DNA of 64,000 nt, taken from Dysgonomonas gadei ATCC BAA-286 (GTDB lineage: Bacteria > Bacteroidota > Bacteroidia > Bacteroidales > Dysgonomonadaceae). Every line of letters begins with the position of its first letter. Position 1 is the first letter of the stretch. Made by a program: the position numbers and the translations under genes. Below are positions 26,910-36,119 of this stretch, one piece after another. The stretch is from positions 189,956-253,955 of the forward strand of contig NZ_GL891979.1 in assembly GCF_000213555.1 (NCBI RefSeq), given 5' to 3'. Below the pieces are notes generated by a model. That model had not been told where the DNA came from. It did no database searches and saw only the letters and a program-made list of their open reading frames with translations.

Positions 26910-28213
26910 TTTCTTTCTAATATATAATTGGTACCTGCTTTTTTAACAATATACTCGTCATTTAGTTCTAACAGCCAGCTTGGAGTTTTGATCAGGTTAT
27001 CTTCTACCTGCATATTTCCGGCAGGGACGGTTACTTGTCTCCAGTTATTAGCTAAGAGGCATGCGCCCTTGGTAACGGTTAGTTTACCCCATTTGTCTAT
27101 AACCCTGAAGTCATCCGGATATACAGTACCCTGTTCGCCCAATGATAATACATTGCTCGGATTGAAACCTATATTGGGTTGGGATAGTGGAAGTATAAGG
27201 ATAGGCCTTTGAGTGAATATTTCCATATACAGAGATAGCAGTTGGTCTTTTTCCTCTTTTCGCTTTATCTCAAATTTATGAATGGCTTCATAGTCATACT
27301 CTTTCCTGATCTTTTCCTGTGTATTATTTATATCATCAGGAAGTTCTGTCTGATAAGCAGTTTGAAGTAACTTACCTAAGTCGCCATTGTATTTAATGCT
27401 TTTCCTCCATTCCATATTGGTCTTATCAAGCAGGTAACCGTAAATAAGACCTGAAAAATAGGCAAATGACCGAACATATGAAGGATTGTTCGAAATCCTT
27501 TCTTTCGAGAGCAGAACCTGCTGCTTCAGTGCATCTTCTGATGGAGCGCACAGCGTGTGGGCTGTATACTCAGGCAGCCCTTCATGCAATTCGAACAAGT
27601 TTTCATTGACGGCAGAGTTTTCATACAGGGAACGGCGATATGCTCTGAATATAAGTGCATCGTTTATGTATTTCCTGCAAAGAGCAGTATCATTGCCTTC
27701 GATGGCTTTTTCCAGAGCATTCCATTCCAATTTGAAGTATATCCTTGCCTGTATATCATCTGCATGGCTATTGTTGTAGCCTACGCCTTCCGGCAGGGAT
27801 AGACCTAATTCCGGTTGACGGTAATGGAACATTTCGTGAATAATCAGTACCTTCCTGCTATATTCTTCATCGGTAAGAGGATATATAACCATTGTGAACT
27901 CTTTTCCGCCGAAGAGTGTCGTTGAATTGGCAATGATCTTATTTGCCGGGAATTTCCCCCGGTATATTTCTTCATCTTTCCAGAATAAGCCTTCATTATC
28001 CATTTCATTCGATACCACCTCCAATGTTTGAGGGTTTATAAACAGGGTGGGAGCATAGATTGGTATCCCCCATAATTTGCTACTGTCTCTGTCAGAGATG
28101 GCTTTCGCTTCTTTATAATATTGGCTTGCTTTGTCTCCCGGAATACTGTTTTGACTGATAATCAAACTAATGTTAATAAGGTTCAATAGCACAATTGTTG
28201 CTATAAGTTTCAT
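26906..28213 (-). CDS. Secreted HExxH putative metallopeptidase
   Basis: A 435-residue protein with an N-terminal signal peptide (hydrophobic 3-19, cleavage around Gln21). The zinc-protease motif is HEMFH at residues 126-130 (LIIHEMFHYRQPELG). The third ligand is probably within ADDIQARIYFKLEWNAL, about 25 residues later, as in gluzincins. The rest is helical, with a C-terminal beta-rich stretch (residues about 360-430). I do not recognise the family. It has a strong promoter (28257-28287) and a triple repeat of the TAACAC word just upstream, shared with the two-component system region, and is coupled to the metallo-hydrolase gene. The protease role is an inference from the motif. Confidence 0.7.
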   Translation of the reverse strand: MKLIATIVLLNLINISLIISQNSIPGDKASQYYKEAKAISDRDSSKLWGIPIYAPTLFINPQTLEVVSNEMDNEGLFWKDEEIYRGKFPANKIIANSTTLFGGKEFTMVIYPLTDEEYSRKVLIIHEMFHYRQPELGLSLPEGVGYNNSHADDIQARIYFKLEWNALEKAIEGNDTALCRKYINDALIFRAYRRSLYENSAVNENLFELHEGLPEYTAHTLCAPSEDALKQQVLLSKERISNNPSYVRSFAYFSGLIYGYLLDKTNMEWRKSIKYNGDLGKLLQTAYQTELPDDINNTQEKIRKEYDYEAIHKFEIKRKEEKDQLLSLYMEIFTQRPILILPLSQPNIGFNPSNVLSLGEQGTVYPDDFRVIDKWGKLTVTKGACLLANNWRQVTVPAGNMQVEDNLIKTPSWLLELNDEYIVKKAGTNYILERK

Positions 28214-28256
28214 AGAGATTCAATTTAATAAAGGTAGATAATAAACTTTACTAACT

Positions 28257-28287
28257 CAAATGTAAGGTATATGAAACCGGATACAAA
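28257..28287 (-). promoter_or_regulatory. Promoter of the HExxH/metallo-hydrolase operon
   Basis: On the minus strand TTTG (28287-28284), 19 bp, TACATTTG (28264-28257): an exact match to the Bacteroidota consensus. The start codon is 44 bp downstream. Confidence 0.75.
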
Positions 28288-28291
28288 GAGA

Positions 28292-28320
28292 GATAACACT
28301 GCGTAACACTTTGTAACACA
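28292..28320. promoter_or_regulatory. Tandem TAACAC operator, site 1
   Basis: TAACACT at 28294 and 28304 and TAACACA at 28314 have an exact 10-bp period; the first is part of GATAACACT. The array lies directly upstream of the -33 box, with 29 bp between its near edge and the -7 box. The same 29-bp gap occurs upstream of the histidine kinase gene. Tandem 10-bp repeats suit an OmpR-family regulator. Confidence 0.6.
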
Positions 28321-28326
28321 ATATGC

Positions 28327-29778
28327 TTATTTTTTATTCAGCTTGCTGTGTTTTATTCCGTAAGCAAAGTAGATAACAAAACCGATCAACATCCATATGA
28401 TTAACCTTAACCATGTGTCTAAAGGCAAAGCGACCATTTGAGACAGGCAAATCAAAGCGCCCAGTATTGGAACTAAGGGTACCCATGGTGTTTTGAACGG
28501 GCGGTTAACATCAGGGCGGGTCTTGCGTAGTATCACAATAGAAATACATACAAGTGTAAATGCCATCAACGTTCCGATAGAGACAAGTTCTCCTAGTATA
28601 TTGATAGGCAATAACCCTGCAATAAGACCTACAGCTATACTTGTTACAATGGTCGAATTATGAGGTGTATTGAATCTTGTATGTACTTTAGAGAAGAACT
28701 TCGGTAGTAGTCCGTCCCTCGATATTGTATAAAAGATACGCGATTGGGCCAGCATCATTACTAATATTACCGAACTTAAGCCGGCAATTGCTCCTATTTT
28801 GATAGGCATTCGTAACCAATGTAATCCTTCTCCTCCTTTATCTATTGCCAATGCAATAGGGGCGGGAACACTTAGCTCGGAATAATGTGTTATTCCTGTT
28901 AAAACGGCCGTTACCGCAATATACAGGATTGTACAAACAAGGAGGGAGATAAGGATACCTTTCGGCATATCCTTTTGTGGATCTTTTGCTTCCTGTGCTG
29001 TCGTAGATACGGCATCGAATCCGATATATGCAAAAAATATGACGGCTGCTCCGCGAAAAATACCGCTCCAGCCGAAATGTCCAAATTCACCTGTGTTTTG
29101 AGGAATGTATGGTGACCAGTTGCTTGTGTCTATATATGATAATCCGAAGCCGATGAAAAGTAGGATGACAACTACCTTTACCACAACTATGATATTATTT
29201 AATGTTGCCGATTGGCTTATACCTCTTATGAGCAATACCGACATAATGGCAACGATAAACATTGCAGGGAAGTTAATTATACTACCCGTTGTAAACCATC
29301 CATCGGCACTGGTGTGGTCGAAAGGCGCCATGCGAAGATTCTGGGGTATGTGTATCCCGAAGTCGTCAAGGAAACTTACAAAATATCCCGACCAGCCCAC
29401 GGCCACAGTCCCAGCGGTGAACAGATATTCCAGAATCAAGTCCCAACCTATAAACCATGCGAAAAACTCGCCCAATGTAGAATAACTGTATGAATATGCG
29501 CTGCCGGCAACAGGAATCATAGAGGCGAATTCAGCATAGCAGAGTCCGGCCATAGCACAACCCAAAGCAGAAATGATAAAAGATATGGTAAGAGCAGGCC
29601 CTGCATAATTAGCGGCAGCTGTTCCCGTGAGAACAAAAATACCTGTACCTATAATTGCTCCTATACCTAATGCTACAAGGTGTCCGGTGGTCAGGGTTCT
29701 TTTCAACCCACCTTTCTCTTGAAGAGAATCCTGTAATAAGGTTGTTATATCTTTTTTTCGGAATAACTGATGTTTCAT
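28327..29778 (-). CDS. APC-family amino acid permease
   Basis: A 483-residue inner-membrane transporter with about 12-13 membrane segments. GIGAIIGTGIFVLTG in segment 1 and the GLCYAEFASMIP stretch mark the amino acid-polyamine-organocation superfamily, close to cationic amino acid transporters of the YhdG type. The N-terminus FRKKDITTLLQ and most of the body closely match the permease at 34659-36119. The start at 29778 (MKHQLFRKKDI) lies 25 bp after a -7 box (29803-29810); an in-frame start at 29805 overlaps that box. Substrate not determined. Confidence 0.9.
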   Translation of the reverse strand: MKHQLFRKKDITTLLQDSLQEKGGLKRTLTTGHLVALGIGAIIGTGIFVLTGTAAANYAGPALTISFIISALGCAMAGLCYAEFASMIPVAGSAYSYSYSTLGEFFAWFIGWDLILEYLFTAGTVAVGWSGYFVSFLDDFGIHIPQNLRMAPFDHTSADGWFTTGSIINFPAMFIVAIMSVLLIRGISQSATLNNIIVVVKVVVILLFIGFGLSYIDTSNWSPYIPQNTGEFGHFGWSGIFRGAAVIFFAYIGFDAVSTTAQEAKDPQKDMPKGILISLLVCTILYIAVTAVLTGITHYSELSVPAPIALAIDKGGEGLHWLRMPIKIGAIAGLSSVILVMMLAQSRIFYTISRDGLLPKFFSKVHTRFNTPHNSTIVTSIAVGLIAGLLPINILGELVSIGTLMAFTLVCISIVILRKTRPDVNRPFKTPWVPLVPILGALICLSQMVALPLDTWLRLIIWMLIGFVIYFAYGIKHSKLNKK

Positions 29779-29802
29779 AGTTTTCATTATATATTTTATT
29801 TT

Positions 29803-29810
29803 CAAAAATA
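29803..29810 (-). promoter_or_regulatory. -7 box for the first permease gene
   Basis: TATTTTTG on the minus strand, 25 bp before the chosen start codon. No -33 box at the expected distance. Confidence 0.35.
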
Positions 29811-30278
29811 ATACTTTTTGAAATATAAATCATTTATATAGTATCAAAATGATTTTATATGTTTTGTATTGTTGATAAAAATATTTTTTTTTAATCTTTT
29901 AAAGATATATTGTTTTGGAATATACCGGGTTTGTAGAATGTAAAATATGTTGTAAAACATATTCTGATTCAAGGTTATTTGTTTATATGGTTAATTTATT
30001 TTTATTCAGTTGTTTATGTGATTTTTAGTAGGGTGTGTGTTCGCACACATATTTTGAAGTTAGGTTATATATTAGTTATTTTGTTAAAGTTTTATCAAAG
30101 AACCTATTTAATTTAAGAAATTCGATATCTCATTCATCCGGATAATGTGAATTTTATTCACACAGAAAAAATATAAGAGATATGGTACAGTTAAGCTATG
30201 TATCAGGATAACAGGTGTATATGCTCAGATAACAGATGATATGATTTTAACTCTAATTTAAACTCAAAATACTAAATC
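29811..30278. other. AT-rich divergent intergenic region
   Basis: Between the divergent permease and Gfo/Idh genes. Very AT-rich, with GTGTGTGTTCGCACACA-like palindromic sequence at about 30032-30050. I see no gene and no clear TAnnTTTG box for the plus-strand operon. Confidence 0.45.
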
Positions 30279-31697
30279 ATGGTAACACGCAGAAATTTTT
30301 TGAAAAGAGCCGCAGTAGCCTCAGCCGGGTTGGCTGTCGGTGGCATTGGTACAATGAATGCCGAGAGCTACAACCGGATTGTAGGGGCAAACAGGAAGGT
30401 TAATATCGCCTATATTGGTATTGGTAACAGGGGCGAACAGATTATTGGGGATTTTGAAAAAACGGGACTTGTCAATGTTGTTGCTCTTTGTGATGTGGAT
30501 ATGGGAGCAAAACAAACACAGAAAGTAATCGCTAAATATCCGAAGGCCAAACAATTTAAGGATTTCAGGGTAATGTTCGATAAAATAGGCAACGAGTTTG
30601 AAGCTGTTGCTATAGCTATACCCGATTTTGCACATTTTCCGGTAACGATGATGGCTATGGCGCATGGAAAGCATGTATATGTGGAAAAGCCTATGGCGCG
30701 CACATTCCTTGAGGCTGAACTGATGATGCAGGCAGCCCGTAAATACCCGAATGTAGTGACACAAGTGGGTAATCAGGGACATTCCGAAGCCAATTATTTT
30801 CAATTCAAAGCCTGGCAGGATGCAGGGATTATCAAAGATGTAACCTCCGTAGTTGCCCATATGAATAATCCACGCAGATGGCACGGATGGGATGTAAATA
30901 TATATAAGTATCCCGAAGCGCAACCTATACCAAGTACATTGGACTGGATGACATGGCATTGTGCTGTTCCATATCATGAATACAGTGATAAATATCATAA
31001 CGGAGAGTGGCGTTCATGGTACGATTTCGGGATGGGGGCACTGGGAGACTGGGGCGCACACATTCTCGATACGGTACATGAGTTTCTCGATTTAGGTTTA
31101 CCTTACGAGATCAATCCAATAAAACTGACAGGACATAATGACTATTTCTTCCCTACAGACTCTACGATTCAGTTTAAATTTGGTCCGAGAGGAGAAATGC
31201 CGCCTTGCGACATTATGTGGTATGATGGAGTAAATAATCTTCCTCCAATACCGGAGGGATACGGAGAGTCGGCTCTAGATCCTAATATTCCGGCTTCCGG
31301 AGCAGGTGAAATCAAGAAAACAACGATTAATCCGGGTAAGATTATTTACAGTAAGGAATTAACCTTTAAAGGAGCATCTCACGGTAGTACGCTTTCTATT
31401 ATTCCTGAGTCCAAGGCTAAGGATATGGCATCGAAACTTCCGGAAGTTCCAAAAAGCCCTTCAAATCATTTTGCTAACTTCTTGCTGGCTTGTACTGGAG
31501 TTGAGAAGACCCGTTCTCCTTTCGAGATACACGGCCCTCTCAGTCAGGTATTCTCTCTAGGTGTGATGGCACAGCGTTTAAATACAAAGTTCCATTTCGA
31601 CAGCCGTACCAAGCAGATAACAAATAATGCTTTCGCTAACGCGATGCTTACCGGTATTCCTCCACGTAAGGGTTGGGAAGATTTTTATAAAATATAA
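30279..31697 (+). CDS. Gfo/Idh/MocA-family oxidoreductase, Tat-exported
   Basis: A 472-residue NAD(P)-dependent oxidoreductase. The N-terminus TRRNFLKRAAVASAGLAVGG is a twin-arginine signal ending near AES, so the folded enzyme with its cofactor is probably exported. The Rossmann motif is YIGIGNRG; VEKPMARTFLEAEL is the EKP motif with the catalytic Lys; the C-terminal alpha/beta domain contains GDWGAHILDTVHEFL. Exported members of this family act on sugars or glycosides, often by oxidation at C3. The next gene, 76 bp on, encodes a double DUF1080 protein, the family of 3-keto-disaccharide hydrolases, which fits a shared periplasmic glycoside-cleavage route. Confidence 0.9.
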   Translation: MVTRRNFLKRAAVASAGLAVGGIGTMNAESYNRIVGANRKVNIAYIGIGNRGEQIIGDFEKTGLVNVVALCDVDMGAKQTQKVIAKYPKAKQFKDFRVMFDKIGNEFEAVAIAIPDFAHFPVTMMAMAHGKHVYVEKPMARTFLEAELMMQAARKYPNVVTQVGNQGHSEANYFQFKAWQDAGIIKDVTSVVAHMNNPRRWHGWDVNIYKYPEAQPIPSTLDWMTWHCAVPYHEYSDKYHNGEWRSWYDFGMGALGDWGAHILDTVHEFLDLGLPYEINPIKLTGHNDYFFPTDSTIQFKFGPRGEMPPCDIMWYDGVNNLPPIPEGYGESALDPNIPASGAGEIKKTTINPGKIIYSKELTFKGASHGSTLSIIPESKAKDMASKLPEVPKSPSNHFANFLLACTGVEKTRSPFEIHGPLSQVFSLGVMAQRLNTKFHFDSRTKQITNNAFANAMLTGIPPRKGWEDFYKI

Positions 31698-31773
31698 ATT
31701 ATGAATTATAAGTTATGGGTTTCAGAAAATAGACTTATTTGAGCTCTTAACTTGTTGATTATATTAAATTAAG

Positions 31774-33126
31774 ATGAACAAAAATATATTATTAGCCATT
31801 CTCCTTTTGTTTACAGCAGCAATATCCGCACAGGAGAAATGGGAACCATTATTTAATGGGAAGAATCTGAAAGGCTGGAAAAAGCTCAACGGGAAAGCTG
31901 AATATAAAGTTGTGGATGGTACTATTGTCGGTATCTCGAAGATGAATACCCCCAATACTTTTTTAGCTACAGAGAAGAACTATGGAGATTTTATCCTTGA
32001 GTTTGACTTCAAAGTAGATGACGGATTAAACTCCGGCGTGCAATTTCGTAGCCTGAGCCTTAAAGATTATCAGAATGGACGGGTACATGGCTACCAATTC
32101 GAAATAGATCCTGCCGCGCGTGCGTGGACAGGAGGTATTTATGATGAAGCGCGTCGCAACTGGCTTTATCCGATGACTGTAAACCCGCCGGCGCGGACAG
32201 CCTTTAAGAACGGTCAATGGAATAAAGCGAGAATAGAGGCTATCGGCAGTTCTATCCGCACATGGGTAAACGGTATTGCTTGCGCTAATATCTGGGACGA
32301 TATGACGCTTGAGGGATTCATAGCATTACAGGTTCATGCTATAGGAGATAAAGCTCAGGAAGGAAAAACCGTGAGTTGGAAAGATATCCGCATTTGTACT
32401 ACGGATGTAGAAAAATACAAGACTTCGGATGCTAATGATGCCCCTCAGGTCAATTGTATCGTAAATACAATTTCGCCTAAAGAAGCAAAAGAGGGCTGGG
32501 CTCTCTTATGGGACGGAAAAACCACGAACGGCTGGCGTGGAGCTAAAATCAGTAATTTCCCGGAAAAAGGCTGGGTTGTTGATAATGGTATATTGAAAGT
32601 ATTGAAAAGTGGAGGTGGAGAATCCACTAATGGTGGAGATATCGTTACCACACGTAAATATAAAAACTTTATACTAAGTGTTGATTTTAAAATTACAGAA
32701 GGTGCTAATAGCGGTATTAAATACTTTGTGAATCCGGATCTGAATAAAGGTGAGGGATCTGCTATCGGTTGCGAATTTCAGATTCTAGATGATGACAAGC
32801 ATCCTGATGCTAAATTGGGTGTAAGAGGAAACCGCAAACTGGGTTCTCTTTACGACCTCATTCCGGCGCCGGAGAATAAGCCTTTCAATAAGAAGGAATT
32901 CAATACAGCCGTTGTTGTGGTAAAGGGTAATAAAGTGGAGCACTGGCTGAATGGCGTGAAGATACTGGAGTATGAGCGTAATAACGATATGTGGAAGGCT
33001 TTGGTTAATTACAGTAAATACCGTGATTGGCCAAACTTTGGAAATACTGCCGAAGGTAACATTCTTTTACAGGATCATGGTGATGAAGTGTGGTTCAAGA
33101 ATGTGAAGATCAAAGAATTGAAGTAA
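31774..33126 (+). CDS. Double DUF1080 protein (3-keto-disaccharide hydrolase-like), secreted
   Basis: A 450-residue protein with a signal peptide (MNKNILLAILLLFTAAISAQ). Two DUF1080 jelly-roll domains follow: about residues 22-208 (WEPLFNGKNLKGWKKL) and 235-450 (WALLWDGKTTNGWRGA, FKITEGANSGIKYF). DUF1080 proteins resemble concanavalin-like glycoside-binding folds and include 3-keto-glycoside hydrolases that cleave sugars oxidised by Gfo/Idh enzymes. It is in one transcription unit with the oxidoreductase and ends in a strong terminator. Confidence 0.88.
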   Translation: MNKNILLAILLLFTAAISAQEKWEPLFNGKNLKGWKKLNGKAEYKVVDGTIVGISKMNTPNTFLATEKNYGDFILEFDFKVDDGLNSGVQFRSLSLKDYQNGRVHGYQFEIDPAARAWTGGIYDEARRNWLYPMTVNPPARTAFKNGQWNKARIEAIGSSIRTWVNGIACANIWDDMTLEGFIALQVHAIGDKAQEGKTVSWKDIRICTTDVEKYKTSDANDAPQVNCIVNTISPKEAKEGWALLWDGKTTNGWRGAKISNFPEKGWVVDNGILKVLKSGGGESTNGGDIVTTRKYKNFILSVDFKITEGANSGIKYFVNPDLNKGEGSAIGCEFQILDDDKHPDAKLGVRGNRKLGSLYDLIPAPENKPFNKKEFNTAVVVVKGNKVEHWLNGVKILEYERNNDMWKALVNYSKYRDWPNFGNTAEGNILLQDHGDEVWFKNVKIKELK

Positions 33127-33146
33127 TTTTGTTTTGAATAATAGAA

Positions 33147-33178
33147 AAGCCCGGATAGATTATATGTCCGGGCTTTTT
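33147..33178 (+). terminator. Terminator of the Gfo/Idh-DUF1080 operon
   Basis: AAGCCCGGA (33147-33155) pairs with TCCGGGCTT (33167-33175), followed by TTT. The A run on the left also makes it usable from the convergent proC side. Confidence 0.85.
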
Positions 33179-33191
33179 GATTTATGTGTAA

Positions 33192-33977
33192 TTACTTTAT
33201 ATTGCTTGCTTTTAATCCTTTAATGACAGCCGAAGTAAAGCCCGCATGCTCCATTTCGTTCAATCCTTTTATTGTGATTCCTCCGGCTGTAGTAACTTTG
33301 TCTATCTCCGCTTCGGGATGATTCCCATTAGCTTCTAGCAAGTCGATTGCCCCACGAAGTGTTTGCAAAACGGCATCTTTGGCCTGATCCGGATATACCC
33401 CCATTTCAATACCTCCTTCCATAGCTGCCCTGATATACCTGAATGCAAAGGCTATACCACACGATGTAAGCGAAGTTATAGCCGGAATAAGTTTCTCTTC
33501 CACAAATTCAACTTTACCAAGTTGAGAAAAGATGCGGAACACTTGTTCGCGTTGTTCCTTATCCGCATTCTGTGATGCAATATATGTCATGCTTTGGCGC
33601 ACGGCTATAGCGGTGTTAGGTACAACACGGAATACAGGTTGACGCGGACTGGTCCATTCCTGTAGTTGAGCCAATGTAACAACAGCCGCAACAGATACGA
33701 TTAACTGCTTAGGATTTTCCAATAAGGCCTTATGTGTTTTCAGTACTTCTTCTACCATCCACGGCTTAACAGCAATAATAAGAATATCTGCCGTAAGCAG
33801 TGAGGAGTAATCAGCTACTACAACATTTATATCTTCACTTACCTCCCTCAGCCGGGGTACATTCTTCCCTTTATGGTCGATAACGGTTATATCTTGAGGC
33901 TGTAGGCCTCCACTTACTGCTAAGCCACAGGCTATGGCTCCTCCCATGTTTCCGGCTCCGAGAATAGTTATTTTCAT
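33192..33977 (-). CDS. proC: Pyrroline-5-carboxylate reductase
   Basis: ProC makes proline from pyrroline-5-carboxylate with NAD(P)H. The 261-residue protein has ITILGAGNMGGAIA at the N-terminus, AVKPWMVEEVL, and the C-terminal signature TTAGGITIKGLNEMEHAGF. The start at 33977 (MKITILGAGN) is right for the fold; the frame is open for 24 more codons upstream without homology. It lies 127 bp after the DUF488 gene and is convergent with the DUF1080 gene. Confidence 0.94.
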   Translation of the reverse strand: MKITILGAGNMGGAIACGLAVSGGLQPQDITVIDHKGKNVPRLREVSEDINVVVADYSSLLTADILIIAVKPWMVEEVLKTHKALLENPKQLIVSVAAVVTLAQLQEWTSPRQPVFRVVPNTAIAVRQSMTYIASQNADKEQREQVFRIFSQLGKVEFVEEKLIPAITSLTSCGIAFAFRYIRAAMEGGIEMGVYPDQAKDAVLQTLRGAIDLLEANGNHPEAEIDKVTTAGGITIKGLNEMEHAGFTSAVIKGLKASNIK

Positions 33978-34089
33978 ATGATCATTCTGTTTTAAAGGAT
34001 GTATGGAAATTTGCATGACAAAACAATCCTGTATTTTGGTGAATTGCAATCCATGCTCATTTTCATATTAATCACTGTTTTGATAAAAA

Positions 34090-34097
34090 CAAAGGTA
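34090..34097 (-). promoter_or_regulatory. -7 box for proC
   Basis: TACCTTTG on the minus strand in the gap between the DUF488 gene and proC. No -33 box at 19-21 bp. Confidence 0.35.
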
Positions 34098-34104
34098 GCA
34101 AAAT

Positions 34105-34470
34105 TTACATTTTTCCGAGTACTTTCTCCAAATACGCTTTCAATATATTTGCATGATTATAGACCGGCTCTCGGGACGCGTATAACAGCGTAACAATATT
34201 ATACGATTCTATTTTTTTTATAAAATCCTTTACTGCATCCGCCCCATCCAATTCTTTTTGGTACATAGCCACAAAATCATCCCACCTGTTTTTTATATCT
34301 TCATGAAACCATTTACGTAAATTAGGAGACGGGGTAATATCTTTTGCCCATAAGTCGTATTTCAGATGATCTTTTCTCATGCCTCTGGGCCACAGGCGAT
34401 CGACCAGTACACGAAAACCATCATCATTTTCAGGATCTTCATAAACCCTTTTCAATTTTATCTCTGTCAT
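34105..34470 (-). CDS. DUF488-family protein
   Basis: A 121-residue cytoplasmic protein. IKLKRVYEDPENDDGFRVLVDRLWPRGM, then KWFHED and VTLLYASREPVYNHA are the conserved blocks of the DUF488 (YeaO-like) family, of unknown function. The start at 34470 (MTEIKLKRVY) matches relatives; an in-frame ATG at 34545 would add 25 residues. Probably its own unit ahead of proC. Confidence 0.85.
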   Translation of the reverse strand: MTEIKLKRVYEDPENDDGFRVLVDRLWPRGMRKDHLKYDLWAKDITPSPNLRKWFHEDIKNRWDDFVAMYQKELDGADAVKDFIKKIESYNIVTLLYASREPVYNHANILKAYLEKVLGKM

Positions 34471-34635
34471 ATGCTGTGAAGTTCTAATATTATAACCTAT
34501 TAATTTTAGAACAATAGAATATCTTTTTTGTTTGATAAGAATCATCCAGATGCAATCCTGGTACTTAATTTATCTCAAAATATTTCTTTTTTTTCTAATA
34601 AATAAACAGATGGTAGATAATTATTACATTTTACT

Positions 34636-34643
34636 TACTTTTG
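34636..34643 (+). promoter_or_regulatory. -7 box for the second permease gene
   Basis: TACTTTTG ends 15 bp before the start codon at 34659, leaving a very short 5' leader. The -33 region has no clear TTG. Confidence 0.45.
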
Positions 34644-34658
34644 TGCAAACTTTAGTTT

Positions 34659-36119
34659 ATGATAGAACGGCTTTTCAAGAAAAAAGATATATCGGCAATA
34701 CTTAGTGAACCTACAGAAACTAAGGGAGGGCTAAAAAGAAGCCTTTCGGCAACAAATCTCGTAACTCTGGGGATTGGTGCAATAGTAGGAACCGGGATTT
34801 TCGTTATCACCGGACAAGCTGCAGCTATGTACGCCGGACCTGCACTGACGATCTCATTTGTTATTTCGGCTCTCGGTTGCATTATGGCTGGCCTGTGTTA
34901 TGCGGAATTTGCCGCCATGATACCCGTATCGGGCGGAGTATATTCATACAGCTATACGACAATGGGTGAAATTTTGGCATGGTTTGTAGGCTGGATATTG
35001 ATTCTTGAGTATCTTTTCGCCTGCTCAAGTGTCGCTGTAGGATGGTCGGGCTATATGCTAAGTTTACTCGACGGATGGGGTATCGATTTCCCTGACCAGA
35101 TCGCCGGTGCCACATTCGACCATCTGAAAGACGGGAGCTGGGTATGGACAGGGCGTATCATCAATTTTCCTGCGGCATTTATCGTAGCCATAGTATCCGC
35201 TTTTCTGATCGGAGGTATCAAACAGTCAGCATTCGTTAATAACATCATCGTTGTTATCAAAGTTAGCGTAATCCTTCTGTTTATCGGGTTTGGCCTTTCG
35301 TATATAGACACAAGCAACTGGACACCATATATACCTGAAAATACGGGAGATTATGGAAATTTCGGATGGACGGGTATTCTCAGAGGTGCGGCAGTGGTAT
35401 TCTATGCGTATCTGGGATTCGACGCTCTGTCTACCGCCGCAGGAGAGGCAAAAAATCCTCAGAAGGATATGCCAAAGGGCATCTTGTTCTCACTACTTAT
35501 ATGCGCGTTACTATACATAGCCGTAACTACAGTGTTGACAGGAATAGTCAATTATAAAGACTTGAATGTAGACGCACCAATAGCACTTGCTATAGACCGT
35601 ACCGGCGAAAGCTTAGCCTGGTTAAGCCCCCTTATCAAACTCGGAGCGATCGCAGGGCTTAGTTCGGTAATCCTGGTTATGATGCTAGGACAATCGCGGA
35701 TATACTATTCTATTTCTAAAGACGGGCTGTTGCCGAAGGTGTTTTCGAAAGTAAACGATAAACATGGAGTTCCTCATAATGCAACTATTTTTGCCAGTAT
35801 CGTTACAGCGTTGATAGCCGGACTCTTTCCACTCCATGTTCTCAGTGAGCTTGTATCCATAGGTACCCTGATGGCCTTTACTATTGTCTGTATTTCTATA
35901 GTTATACTGCGTAAAACGCAACCCGACCTCAAGCGTCCGTTCAAAACGCCTCTTGTGCCATTCATCCCTTTGGCTGGAGCTGCGATCTGTATTGTACAAA
36001 TGCTGTCTCTGCCATGGAGTACCTGGGAACGGCTTATCGGCTGGACCGTGATAGGGTTTGTCATTTATTTTACATATGGGATAAAGCATAGTAAACTGAA
36101 TGGTATTAATAAGAAATAA
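34659..36119 (+). CDS. APC-family amino acid permease (second paralog)
   Basis: A 486-residue transporter, clearly a paralog of the one at 28327-29778: same N-terminus (LFKKKDISAIL), GIGAIVGTGIFVITG, the identical stretch FIGFGLSYIDTSNW, and the same C-terminal YGIKHSKLN. The differences cluster in the loops, such as DGWGIDFPDQIAG versus DDFGIHIPQNLRM. The two copies face opposite ways about 5 kb apart. Amino acid substrate unknown; proC nearby does not prove a proline role. Confidence 0.9.
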   Translation: MIERLFKKKDISAILSEPTETKGGLKRSLSATNLVTLGIGAIVGTGIFVITGQAAAMYAGPALTISFVISALGCIMAGLCYAEFAAMIPVSGGVYSYSYTTMGEILAWFVGWILILEYLFACSSVAVGWSGYMLSLLDGWGIDFPDQIAGATFDHLKDGSWVWTGRIINFPAAFIVAIVSAFLIGGIKQSAFVNNIIVVIKVSVILLFIGFGLSYIDTSNWTPYIPENTGDYGNFGWTGILRGAAVVFYAYLGFDALSTAAGEAKNPQKDMPKGILFSLLICALLYIAVTTVLTGIVNYKDLNVDAPIALAIDRTGESLAWLSPLIKLGAIAGLSSVILVMMLGQSRIYYSISKDGLLPKVFSKVNDKHGVPHNATIFASIVTALIAGLFPLHVLSELVSIGTLMAFTIVCISIVILRKTQPDLKRPFKTPLVPFIPLAGAAICIVQMLSLPWSTWERLIGWTVIGFVIYFTYGIKHSKLNGINKK

